This document shows, one piece after another, positions 55,836 to 64,000 of a DNA stretch of 64,000 nt. The notes below the pieces were generated by a model, which was not told where the DNA came from, did not search any database, and was given only the letters and a program-made list of their open reading frames with translations. This DNA is from Polynucleobacter sp. AM-25C3. Lineage in GTDB: Bacteria > Pseudomonadota > Gammaproteobacteria > Burkholderiales > Burkholderiaceae. The stretch's first letter is position 1, and each line of letters starts with the position of its first letter. Where the stretch lies: positions 62,001-126,000 of the forward strand of contig NZ_JACVOS010000002.1 of the NCBI RefSeq assembly GCF_018882335.1, in the 5' to 3' direction. A program made the translations under genes and the position numbers.

Positions 55836-56108
55836 TTATTCTGCGGGTGGAACGTAGCCCTGCGCCATATCTGCACCGCCTTCAAAGAAGTATTTTTCAA
55901 CTTGCTTGAGGAGGTATTGACGAGCACGAGGATCGGCCATGTTGAGACGATTCTCATTAATTAGCATCGTTTGGTGTTTCAACCAAGCGGCCCATGCCTC
56001 CTTGGAGACCTGATTCCAAACCTTCTTGCCGAGTTCTCCCGGAAGGGGAGCGAAGTCCATTCCTTCAGCTTCTTTATTGAGTTTGATACATTGAACCATG
56101 CGTGCCAT
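55836..56108 (-). CDS. yggX: Fe(2+)-trafficking / oxidative damage protection protein YggX
   Basis: 90 residues, the family length. [27 protein letters not shown] with the conserved Cys7, then [22 protein letters not shown] and the C-terminal [16 protein letters not shown] are diagnostic. It protects iron-sulfur enzymes and DNA from oxidative damage. It follows argA on the same strand with a 55-base gap. Confidence 0.95.
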   Translation of the reverse strand: MARMVQCIKLNKEAEGMDFAPLPGELGKKVWNQVSKEAWAAWLKHQTMLINENRLNMADPRARQYLLKQVEKYFFEGGADMAQGYVPPAE

Positions 56109-56163
56109 CTGTAATACCTTTCAAATACTGTTTTACTAAATAAGTAATATAAAAAAAGAATGC

Positions 56164-57528
56164 TTAAAGATCTTTGGTGAGAACCATCGACTTGCGATCC
56201 CAGTTATAGATCTGCTTTCTTTCTTCCGGAAGATCTTCTACGGAAGCACGTTTAAAGCCGCGCTTCAAAAACCAATGTTCTGTTCTTGTGGTCAAGACGA
56301 AAAGCTTCTTAATACCTTCCCGTTTTGCCCGCATCTCAACGCGCTTCAGTAAACGCTCTCCATCGCCTGAGCCCTGGACATCGGGGTCAACTGCTAGGCA
56401 AGCAAGCTCGCCAACGCCATTAGGAAATGGGAAGAGGGCTGCGCAACCAAAGAGAACGCGGTCATGCTCAATCACGGAGAAGCGCTGAATATCACGCTCG
56501 ATCACGTCTTGACCGCGTGCGGCCAAGATACCTTCTTCTTCCAGCGGGCTAGTCAACTGCAAAATACCGCCCACGTCATCTTGGTTGGCTTCACGCAGAT
56601 TTTCAATATCAGATGAAGCTAGCATCATGCCAATGCCATCATGGGTGAAGAGTTCTTCCAAAAGGGCGCCATCTTGATTGCAGGGTAAGAAGTGCACACG
56701 ACTAACACCAGCGCGAATTGCTCTGCCAGAAATATTGAGTAAGCTTTTCATGCCTAAATCCAGTTCTGGATGTTGGGCTACATATTCGTGAAGCTGTGGC
56801 ATCGAGAGTTCGGTGATGAAATCACCTTCCTCATCCTTTAGGCCAGCATAGGGACTTAAGAAAATGAGCTTATCCGCTTTAAGTGCAGCAGCAGTAGAGG
56901 CGGCTACATCTTCAAAGGCTAGGTTAAACGCCTGACCAGTAGGGGAGAATCCCAAGGGTGAGAGCAACACAATCTTATTGCTATCAAGCGAGAGCTTGAT
57001 GGAGGTGGAGTCCACCTTGCGTACTAGACCAGTATGGATGTAATCAATGCCTTCAACTACGCCCACTGGCATCGCGGTAATAAAGTTACCTGAGATCACA
57101 GAGATGCGCGATCCAGCCATTGGGGTATTGGGAAGGCCGCGACTAAACGCAGCCTCAATATCCAGACGCAGTTCACCAGCAGCCTCTTTGACGCACTCTA
57201 AAGCAGCGGCATCGGTGATCCGGTAGCTATGCATTGCGCTCTGGCCAAATTGGCTCTTGATATTGCGAAGCGTCAGTTGCTCTTCAATCTGAGGGCGGAT
57301 GCCATGAACCAAGACAATCCGCATCCCCATAGCATGGAGCATGGCGATATCTTCAATCAGGTTCTCAAGGCCAATTTCCTGGGCAAGTTCACCAGCAAAA
57401 GCAATGACAAAGGTCTTTTCGCGGAAGCTATGAATATAGGGCGCAACATCACGCAGCCATCCTACAAAAGGAAAGTTGGAGCTAGATTCTTCGGCGTTTG
57501 AGCCAGGGTTTGGTGCATTTGTTGGCAT
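56164..57528 (-). CDS. argA: Amino-acid N-acetyltransferase (N-acetylglutamate synthase)
   Basis: 454 residues in two domains. The N-terminal amino-acid kinase fold (about 25-290) includes FVIAFAGELAQE and RIVLVHGIRPQIEEQL. The C-terminal GNAT domain (about 310-454) includes ACLAVDPDVQGSGDGERLLKR for acetyl-CoA binding. It starts arginine synthesis by acetylating glutamate and is usually inhibited by arginine through the kinase-like domain. Its ATG faces the hrpA start with 17 bases between. Confidence 0.95.
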   Translation of the reverse strand: MPTNAPNPGSNAEESSSNFPFVGWLRDVAPYIHSFREKTFVIAFAGELAQEIGLENLIEDIAMLHAMGMRIVLVHGIRPQIEEQLTLRNIKSQFGQSAMHSYRITDAAALECVKEAAGELRLDIEAAFSRGLPNTPMAGSRISVISGNFITAMPVGVVEGIDYIHTGLVRKVDSTSIKLSLDSNKIVLLSPLGFSPTGQAFNLAFEDVAASTAAALKADKLIFLSPYAGLKDEEGDFITELSMPQLHEYVAQHPELDLGMKSLLNISGRAIRAGVSRVHFLPCNQDGALLEELFTHDGIGMMLASSDIENLREANQDDVGGILQLTSPLEEEGILAARGQDVIERDIQRFSVIEHDRVLFGCAALFPFPNGVGELACLAVDPDVQGSGDGERLLKRVEMRAKREGIKKLFVLTTRTEHWFLKRGFKRASVEDLPEERKQIYNWDRKSMVLTKDL

Positions 57529-57545
57529 AGTGAGAAAATTATAGG

Positions 57546-60500
57546 GTGCAAGAGCCTATAAACCAACAAAAACCCAAAGCAAGCCCTGTAGCTGTGCCTG
57601 CTTCCAACACCCCGCGTCGCTTAGAGATTCGCTTTCCGGAGGAGTTGCCGGTATCTGGTCAGCGTCAAATCATCAAGGACGCCTTGTCTTCGCATCAGGT
57701 GGTGATTGTTTGTGGTGAGACTGGTTCAGGTAAAACCACCCAATTGCCGAAGATCTGTTTGGACCTCGGTAGAGGCACTATCAACGGCGGCAGACTCATT
57801 GGTCACACTCAGCCTCGCCGAATTGCCGCAACGGCCACAGCCAAGCGCATAGCCCAGGAGCTGGGCAGCCCAATCGGTCAAGACGTGGGTTATCAGGTAC
57901 GGTTTGCCGATAAGACCAGTCAAGGCGCTTCTATCAAGCTCATGACAGATGGTATTTTGCTGGCAGAGACCCAGCGCGACCCTCAGTTGCGGGCCTATGA
58001 CACGCTCATCATCGATGAAGCCCATGAACGTAGTCTCAATATTGATTTCCTTTTGGGTTACCTCCGGCAGTTACTACCTAAGCGTCCAGACCTCAAGCTG
58101 ATTATTACTTCAGCCACCATAGACGCTAAGCGCTTCTCTGAGCATTTTTCAATGCGCGGCCAGGCGGCGCCAGTGATTGAGGTTAGCGGGCGACTCTTTC
58201 CGGTCGAGCAGCGCTACGAACCGCTAGAACCCGACGTCAAGCCAGATGGCAAAAAGGAATCCAAAGAGGCCAAGGAAATTCCGGATGCAGTTACAGAAGC
58301 CATTGCCAATGTGTGGCGAGAAGGCGCATCCGGAGCAGGTGATGTATTGGTCTTTTTGCCTGGCGAGCGAGAAATTCGGGATTGCGCTGAAGCCCTCAGA
58401 AAAGACCATGTTCTTCAGCAACGCTTTCATCCGGAGATATTGAGCCTCTTTGCACGTCAATCGGTTGCTGAGCAGGAGCGCGTTTTTAATCCTGGTAATG
58501 GTCGTCGCATCATTCTGACTACTAACGTAGCTGAGACATCTTTAACCGTTCCCAATATTCGCTATGTGGTGGATAGTGGTTTAGCGCGAGTTAAGCGCTA
58601 CTCTTATCGCAATAAAGTTGAGCAACTACAGATCGAGCCGATATCCCAGGCTGCCGCTAATCAACGGGCGGGACGTTGCGGGCGCGTATCAGATGGTATT
58701 TGTATTCGCTTGTATAGCGAGCAAGACTATTTAGGGCGACCAAAATTTACTGATCCGGAAATTCTGCGCAGTTCCCTAGCGGCTGTCTTGCTTCGCATGA
58801 GTTCTCTGCGCTTACCCAGAATTCAAGAATTTCCATTTATTGATAAGCCACTGGGTCGTGCCATTGCGGATGGCGTGCAACTGCTAGATGAGTTGGGCGC
58901 GATTGTCTATGACGATTCCACTTCGGGCGACATCAAGGACATTAACAACAGTTTCAAGCTGACACCTATCGGCAAGCAATTAGCAGACCTTCCCTTAGAT
59001 CCTCGTATCGGGCGCATGCTTTTAGCCGCTAAAGAGCAGAACGCATTACGTGAAGTCACCATCATCGCCTCTGCTTTGGCGACGCAAGATCCGCGCGACA
59101 GGCCAATGGATCAAGCTGCTGCCGCAGATCAAGCCCACTTACAGTTTGCGGATGAGCGCTCTGAGTTTCTGAGTTTTGTAAAGCTTTGGGATTGGTATCA
59201 AGATGCTTTGCAGCATAAACACAGCAATCGCCAACTTGAAAATCTGTGCAAGAGTAAATTTTTATCTCCAAGACGTTTGCGAGAGTGGCGTGATGTTCAT
59301 GGGCAACTGCACACGATGCTCGGCGAAAAAGGCTGGAAAGAGAATCCATCTGCAGCAACTTATGAACAGGTACATCTGTCTTTATTGACTGGCTTATTAG
59401 GCTATGTCGCTAAAAAAGAGGAAGATGAAAAATCGCAAGAGCGGGGTAGTAAGACTGGCGGTTACATCGGCGCCCGTGGGATTCGTCCATTCATTTGGCC
59501 TGGTTCCACTATTGGCAAAAAAGCGGGTGCTTGGATTTTGGCTGGCGAGCTACAAGAGACTAACCGCATGTATGCCCGCACGATCGCGAAGATTGAGCCG
59601 CAATGGGTAGAGAAGGTGGCTGCTCATCGCCTCATTAAATCCCTCAGTGATCCATTTTGGGATAGTCGCCAAGGCGAGGTGATGGCATTTGAGCGCGGCA
59701 CCTTATACGGTTTACCCATCTATCACGGACGTCGAGTGCGTTATGAGCTTCATAACCCTGTAGATGCTCGCGAATTATTTATTAAGCAAGCCTTAGTTCA
59801 GGAAGAAATGTTTGGTCGTATGGATACGCCAGCATTGATGCGGGAAACTGAAGCGGATGCCAGAAAAAAATATCCCGGCAGTTTTGATTTCTTCTGGCAT
59901 AACCGCAGGCTGATTAAAGAGATCGAAGCGCTAGAGCATCGCTCACGTCGTCCCGATGTGCTGGTGGACGATGATCTTTTATTTGCTTTTTATGATTCAC
60001 GTATTCCTAAAGATATATTTAGTCGTGAGGGGATGAAGGCTTGCTTAAGAAATTCAAGCAAAAACCAAGATTCAGCCCAAGAAAATCTTGATGCGCAATT
60101 GCGTTTATCTAAAGCAGATTTAATGCGCCATGAAGCTGCTGGTATTACGGTGGACCGTTATCCGAAAAAGATGACAGTTGGCGGTGGTGACCTCAGTTTG
60201 ACCTATCACTTTGAACCAGGCAGCCCTAAAGATGGTGTCACTCTTGTGGTTCCCTTGACGCTATTGAATCAAGTGGATGGTCGCCGTTGTGAATGGCTAG
60301 TACCTGGGATGTGTGAAGAGAAAATTCATTTGCTACTAAAGTCGCTTCCACAGAAATTACGGCGACACTGCGTTCCTTTACCTGAGTATGCAAAGTCCTT
60401 TTTGGAGCGCATGCTGACAGATAAACAGTTTGGCGTCGGCGACTTCTTGGATAGCTTGATTACGGATATTCGTAAAGAGCGTGGTTTAGAGATTAAGCGC

Positions 60501-61619
60501 ACTGACTTTAGGCCTGAATCTTTGCCACTCCATTCTTCTATGAATTTCCGCCTAGTAGATGAACATGGGCGTCAACTGGAGTTGGAGCGTAATTTAGCGC
60601 GCCTGCGAGCAGAATATGGAGAAACTGCCCGAACTGCCTTTCAGGCTATTGCACAGCACGCTGTCCATGAGGAGCTTGGCGCTGATGCCCCGCCAAGCTC
60701 AGCTAGTAAAGCCGCTCAAAACAAGCAGACGTCCACAGCAAAAACTGTAGAGCAGGGTGGGTATCGAAGCTGGGACTTTGGTGAACTGCCTGAGACGCTA
60801 GAAATTCAAAAAGGTAATCGCACCTTATTTGGTTATCCGGCCTTAGTTGATCGTGATGAGTCATGTGATCTCGAGGTATTCGATGATTTAGTTGAGGCTA
60901 GAAAACATCACTGGCAAGGCTTACGTCGACTATTTGCTTTATCAAATAAAGACACCTTGAAGGCGTTGCAAAAACAGCTTCCTGGAATCCGTGAGCTTGG
61001 TTTGTTATTTATTAATGTTGGGTCGGTCGATGGCTTGATTGAGCAAATTCTAAATCTTGCTCTAGAGCGGGCATTCATGAACGATCCGCTACCCGTTCAT
61101 GCTGAGCAATTTGCAGAACGCCTGCAGGCAGGAAAGCCGCGCTTGGCTTTAATTGCGCAAGAGATATCCAAGCATGCATTGGCTGCATTGCAGGCGCATG
61201 CTGATCTGCAAAAAAAGCTGGCTCAAGCAAAAGCTGCCTCTGCTAGCGCGTATGCGGATATTCAGACTCAAGTGCAAGGCTTAATATTCTCAAAATTTGT
61301 CTCGGATACGCCTTATGCTCAGCTGGTGCATTTTCCTCGTTACCTCAAGGCCATCGCGATGCGGATTGACAAATTACGCTCCAATCCCAGCCGAGATGCG
61401 CAATGTCAAAAAGAATGGGAATCCGTTGCTCGCCCATGGCAAAAACTGGTTCAGGGTAGTCGTGCATCTGCGTCCTACGCGATGACCGAAGACCAGGCGC
61501 TGACAGATTTTCGCTGGCAGCTTGAAGAATTGAGGGTGGCTCTGTATGCCCAGGAGTTAAAGACCCCAAGCCCAATGTCTCTCAAACGCCTAGAAAAGGT
61601 CCTAGCCAGCTTGCGTTAG
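57546..61619 (+). CDS. hrpA: ATP-dependent RNA helicase HrpA (DEAH box)
   Basis: 1357 residues, full HrpA length, starting at GTG 57546. Motif I CGETGSGKTTQLPKI, Ia TQPRRIAATATAKR, II DEAH in LIIDEAHERSLN, III ITSATIDAKRF, V TTNVAETSLTVPNI and VI QRAGRCGRV are all present. The HA2/OB-fold region and the long HrpA-specific C-terminus follow. It remodels RNA and resolves stalled, colliding ribosomes in E. coli. Residues 1-25 are Pro-rich and poorly conserved, so a later start is possible. Confidence 0.95.
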   Translation: MQEPINQQKPKASPVAVPASNTPRRLEIRFPEELPVSGQRQIIKDALSSHQVVIVCGETGSGKTTQLPKICLDLGRGTINGGRLIGHTQPRRIAATATAKRIAQELGSPIGQDVGYQVRFADKTSQGASIKLMTDGILLAETQRDPQLRAYDTLIIDEAHERSLNIDFLLGYLRQLLPKRPDLKLIITSATIDAKRFSEHFSMRGQAAPVIEVSGRLFPVEQRYEPLEPDVKPDGKKESKEAKEIPDAVTEAIANVWREGASGAGDVLVFLPGEREIRDCAEALRKDHVLQQRFHPEILSLFARQSVAEQERVFNPGNGRRIILTTNVAETSLTVPNIRYVVDSGLARVKRYSYRNKVEQLQIEPISQAAANQRAGRCGRVSDGICIRLYSEQDYLGRPKFTDPEILRSSLAAVLLRMSSLRLPRIQEFPFIDKPLGRAIADGVQLLDELGAIVYDDSTSGDIKDINNSFKLTPIGKQLADLPLDPRIGRMLLAAKEQNALREVTIIASALATQDPRDRPMDQAAAADQAHLQFADERSEFLSFVKLWDWYQDALQHKHSNRQLENLCKSKFLSPRRLREWRDVHGQLHTMLGEKGWKENPSAATYEQVHLSLLTGLLGYVAKKEEDEKSQERGSKTGGYIGARGIRPFIWPGSTIGKKAGAWILAGELQETNRMYARTIAKIEPQWVEKVAAHRLIKSLSDPFWDSRQGEVMAFERGTLYGLPIYHGRRVRYELHNPVDARELFIKQALVQEEMFGRMDTPALMRETEADARKKYPGSFDFFWHNRRLIKEIEALEHRSRRPDVLVDDDLLFAFYDSRIPKDIFSREGMKACLRNSSKNQDSAQENLDAQLRLSKADLMRHEAAGITVDRYPKKMTVGGGDLSLTYHFEPGSPKDGVTLVVPLTLLNQVDGRRCEWLVPGMCEEKIHLLLKSLPQKLRRHCVPLPEYAKSFLERMLTDKQFGVGDFLDSLITDIRKERGLEIKRTDFRPESLPLHSSMNFRLVDEHGRQLELERNLARLRAEYGETARTAFQAIAQHAVHEELGADAPPSSASKAAQNKQTSTAKTVEQGGYRSWDFGELPETLEIQKGNRTLFGYPALVDRDESCDLEVFDDLVEARKHHWQGLRRLFALSNKDTLKALQKQLPGIRELGLLFINVGSVDGLIEQILNLALERAFMNDPLPVHAEQFAERLQAGKPRLALIAQEISKHALAALQAHADLQKKLAQAKAASASAYADIQTQVQGLIFSKFVSDTPYAQLVHFPRYLKAIAMRIDKLRSNPSRDAQCQKEWESVARPWQKLVQGSRASASYAMTEDQALTDFRWQLEELRVALYAQELKTPSPMSLKRLEKVLASLR

Positions 61620-61679
61620 GTCAAATTGATCTCTATTGAACGGGTGGTGGCGGGCCATCAATTGCTTACAATGTGGGCT

Positions 61680-62708
61680 ATGCATACATATATTAGTAAA
61701 GCCAGATTTGGCACTATTTCAGCTTTGGCTACATTTGCCCTCATCGGGTTGCACAATGGCGCGTTTGCTCAGACATCAGCAGCGACTGACTCCAAAGCAG
61801 AGCCCAAGTTAGCGGTGGTATTGAACTCTGGTGAGGCAACAGTGAGTTTGATTGATATGCCCACTCGCAAAGTCATTAAGACTGTCCCAGTCGGCAAAGA
61901 GCCTCATCATCTGATGATGACTCCAGACCAGAAGACTCTGCTCATTGCAAATGCGGCTGGCAATGATGTTGTGCTGATGAATCCCACCACTGGCGAGCTG
62001 ACTGGAAAAATTCCCAACATCATTGATCCATACCAAATTGGTTACTCACCGAACCACAAGTGGTTTATTGCTAACGGCAATCGCTTGGATAGGGTGGATG
62101 TCTACCATGCGCAGGGCGCTGATCTGAAGCTGGCCAAATCAATTAAGTTAGGCAAGACACCCAGTCACGTCGCTTTTACCTCTGATAGCAAAACCGCATT
62201 TATTACTTTGCAAGACTCCAGTGAGTTGGCTGCAATTGATTTGGATACGCAAACCGTCATTTGGAAAATGCCTACAGGCAATGTTCCTGCCGGTGTGTGG
62301 ATGACCCCTGGGGATCAATATCTCTTAATTGGTATTACTGGCGAAGACAATGTTCAAGTCATCGACTGGAAAAATCGCAAAGAAGTAAAACGTATCTTGA
62401 CGGGTAAGGGTGCTCATAACTTCCGCCCCTTGGGTGATAAAAAGCATGTGTTTGTTAGCAATCGGATTGCTTCAACCATCAGCTTGATCAATATGCAGAC
62501 CCTAGAAAAGGTTGGTGATATCACTGGCCTGCCTGCTGGACCGGATGATATGGAGATCACCCCTGACGGTAAGACATTGTGGGTAACTTTCCGTTTCTCT
62601 AAAAAAGTAGGCGTAATTGATATCCCTTCAATGAAGTTAATCACCGTTATTCCGGTTGGTAAATCTCCGCACGGGGTTTTCTTTACGCCGCGCGCTGGTT
62701 GGGAATAA
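61680..62708 (+). CDS. Exported YVTN-type beta-propeller protein
   Basis: About 342 residues from ATG 61680. A signal peptide (about 1-30, GAFA) is followed by repeated 40-residue blades with a TPDGKTLWV pattern (TPDQKTLLIAN, SPNHKWFIANG, TSDSKTAFITL, TPGDQYLLIGI, TPDGKTLWVTF). This is the YncE / cytochrome-D1-like propeller family, usually periplasmic and of unknown function. The ORF opens at TTG 61626, but that part precedes the signal peptide. TACAAT at 61667-61672 could be its -10, giving a very short leader. Confidence 0.82.
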   Translation: MHTYISKARFGTISALATFALIGLHNGAFAQTSAATDSKAEPKLAVVLNSGEATVSLIDMPTRKVIKTVPVGKEPHHLMMTPDQKTLLIANAAGNDVVLMNPTTGELTGKIPNIIDPYQIGYSPNHKWFIANGNRLDRVDVYHAQGADLKLAKSIKLGKTPSHVAFTSDSKTAFITLQDSSELAAIDLDTQTVIWKMPTGNVPAGVWMTPGDQYLLIGITGEDNVQVIDWKNRKEVKRILTGKGAHNFRPLGDKKHVFVSNRIASTISLINMQTLEKVGDITGLPAGPDDMEITPDGKTLWVTFRFSKKVGVIDIPSMKLITVIPVGKSPHGVFFTPRAGWE

Positions 62709-62717
62709 GCTAATTAG

Positions 62718-63488
62718 ATGCATTTGCATGCCGCTCTCCTGAGGCTTACGACGCTCATTGTTTTGGTGGCATGCTCGTCACTTGGGTTTGCACAAGAAAC
62801 GCATTGTAAGAAAACGGTTTACCTCAGCTTTGATACCGGCAATATGTCGGTGGCGCAAACTGTTGCTGATATCTTGAATCGTCAAAAGATCAAAGCTACT
62901 TTTTTCCTGGCAAATGAAAAGACCAGTCGTGGCGATTTTTCTTTAGACGATTCCTGGAAATCCTTTTGGCAGGATAGGGTTCGCGAAGGCCACCACTTTG
63001 GCAGCCACACTTATGACCATGTCTATTTTGTGAAAGATGGTCCCCCAGGGGAAATCTACGCAAAACCTCAGTTCGGCCCAAAGGCAGGAGTAATGAGTCT
63101 CTACAACGAGGCCAGTTACTGCCGAGAAATTAGAAGAGTGAATGAGCGATTCAAAGAGTTGACTGATACAAACCTTCAGCCCATTTGGCGTGCCCCCGGC
63201 GGAAAAACTTCGCCGCGCTCCATCAAGATGGGAAGTCAGTGCGGTTACCAGCATGTTGGTTGGAGTCCGGCGGGATTTCTGGGTGATGAGCTCAGCTCCC
63301 AGACTCACCCAAATCAGATGCTGTTAGATAAAGCAAGTAGCAAGATTGAGGATGGCGATATCACGATGGCGCACTTGGGTATCTGGTCTAGAAAAGACCC
63401 TTGGGCACCTGCGGTTTTGGAACAGCTCATTGTTAATTTGAAGGCTCGTGGCTTTTGCTTTGCGACGCTGCCAAAACTAGATAAATAA
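62718..63488 (+). CDS. Exported polysaccharide deacetylase family protein
   Basis: 256 residues with a signal peptide (about 1-25, LGFA). NodB-homology motifs: VYLSFDTGNMS (motif 1, Asp), GHHFGSHTYDH (motif 2, metal His pair), WRAPGGKTSPRS (motif 3) and MAHLGIW (motif 5-like). It would remove N-acetyl groups from a cell-wall or exported polysaccharide; FDTG instead of FDDG drops one Asp of motif 1. It starts nine bases after the propeller gene, so the two may act together in the periplasm. Confidence 0.85.
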   Translation: MHLHAALLRLTTLIVLVACSSLGFAQETHCKKTVYLSFDTGNMSVAQTVADILNRQKIKATFFLANEKTSRGDFSLDDSWKSFWQDRVREGHHFGSHTYDHVYFVKDGPPGEIYAKPQFGPKAGVMSLYNEASYCREIRRVNERFKELTDTNLQPIWRAPGGKTSPRSIKMGSQCGYQHVGWSPAGFLGDELSSQTHPNQMLLDKASSKIEDGDITMAHLGIWSRKDPWAPAVLEQLIVNLKARGFCFATLPKLDK

Positions 63489-63502
63489 GTCACAATAGAG
63501 TA

Positions 63503-64000
63503 ATGGAGTCTAATTCCGTACTTGCCAGTATTGCTGCTGCTTACGCCAGCACTCAAGAATTCTTATTTGCCAATGTAGCTGGCCCCATTCTGTACGAATT
63601 TAATTTGATGTCGATGGCAGAAGATGTCTTTGATGGCATCGACTGGTTTTTATTCGGCTGCATTCAGATCGTGCTTATCGCACTGATTCTTCGGACTTGG
63701 GAAAGATTTGCCCCTGCCGAAACGCAAGCGCGTTTTGCGAATTCATCGAAGGCCGATATCTTTTATACCTTGTTTCATCGATTGGGCATTTTTCACGGCT
63801 TGATTTTTATTGCTTTATCAGGATTCTTCTTTGAGATTGATTCGGTATTGCATGATTTCCGTTTTGGCAGGCTCAATGTTGAATCTTGGTGGCCACCGGT
63901 GACTTCAATTCCTTTAGTCAGCTTTTTCATCTATTTTGTATTGCTAGATTTTGTTGAGTATTTATATCATCGCGCGTCACATACCTTTAATTGGTGGTGG
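63503..64000 (+). CDS. Sterol desaturase / fatty acid hydroxylase family protein, N-terminal fragment
   Basis: The frame is open from ATG 63503 to the window end (166 codons), so the gene continues to the right. Hydrophobic helices at about 50-67, 98-112 and 139-153 are followed by DFVEYLYHRASHTFNWWW, whose HxxxH is the first His cluster of this di-iron membrane family. Such enzymes hydroxylate or desaturate lipids. The remaining His clusters would lie outside the window. It starts 14 bases after the deacetylase gene. Confidence 0.8.
   Translation, partial: MESNSVLASIAAAYASTQEFLFANVAGPILYEFNLMSMAEDVFDGIDWFLFGCIQIVLIALILRTWERFAPAETQARFANSSKADIFYTLFHRLGIFHGLIFIALSGFFFEIDSVLHDFRFGRLNVESWWPPVTSIPLVSFFIYFVLLDFVEYLYHRASHTFNWWW

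Overview
The window reads as a contiguous chromosomal segment of a betaproteobacterium of the order Burkholderiales, most like Polynucleobacter. The basis is protein character (FtsH, CarA, GlmM, PrpE and RlmE of Burkholderiales type), the gene order rnhA / methyltransferase / gloB / mltD, and a moderate-to-low GC composition by eye. Genes are densely packed and no insertion sequence, prophage, CRISPR array or rRNA was seen. No gene-free gap exceeds about 240 bases.

Layout. 1-8.3 kb: tail of a flavin oxidoreductase, a SprT-like metalloprotein, dnaQ, an RND efflux pump with its membrane fusion protein, rnhA, a methyltransferase and gloB. 8.3-23.2 kb: housekeeping genes mltD, prpE, carAB, greA, a DUF4149 protein, yhbY, rlmE, ftsH, folP and glmM. 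23.2-29.9 kb: a complete phosphate operon pstSCAB-phoU-phoB-phoR. 29.9-47 kb: phosphate-related and membrane-transport genes (MgtC-like, CorA-like, a frameshifted phosphoesterase with a beta-barrel partner, an ArsC-like phosphatase, DUF2252, PhoX, a second MgtC, a GDCC-motif mini-protein, ppx, olsB, dgkA, a glycosyltransferase, a PlcP-like phosphoesterase, olsA, ppk2 and a CYTH-like protein). 47-50.6 kb: a split chromate transporter and a ZnuD-like TonB receptor with a small partner. 50.7-64 kb: tRNA-Pro, tRNA-Arg, ppc, tal, rpiA, yggX, argA, hrpA, a YVTN beta-propeller protein, a polysaccharide deacetylase and the start of a sterol-desaturase-family gene.

Main observation. Reading the intergenic regions by eye gave five PHO-box-like sites. 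Each has two 7-base CTGTCAT-like repeats, a 4-base spacer, exactly 10 bases and then a -10-like hexamer. They precede pstS, a small ORF leading to arsC-like and DUF2252 genes, phoX, ppx and ppk2; a weaker sixth precedes the plcP-like gene. Between ppx and ppk2 lies a four-gene reverse-strand operon plcP-agt-dgkA-olsB with olsA divergent. Together these could strip phosphate from phospholipids and replace them with glycolipids and ornithine lipids. The 23-47 kb region therefore looks like a phosphate-starvation island combining uptake, signalling, scavenging, polyphosphate turnover and membrane-lipid replacement. It also holds several poorly known genes (CYTH-like protein, DUF2252, a 61-codon ORF, a GDCC mini-protein) that may belong to the same response.

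All calls come from reading motifs and translated sequence without database searches. Start codons were moved from the longest ORF where a ribosome-binding site, promoter or family N-terminus argued for it.
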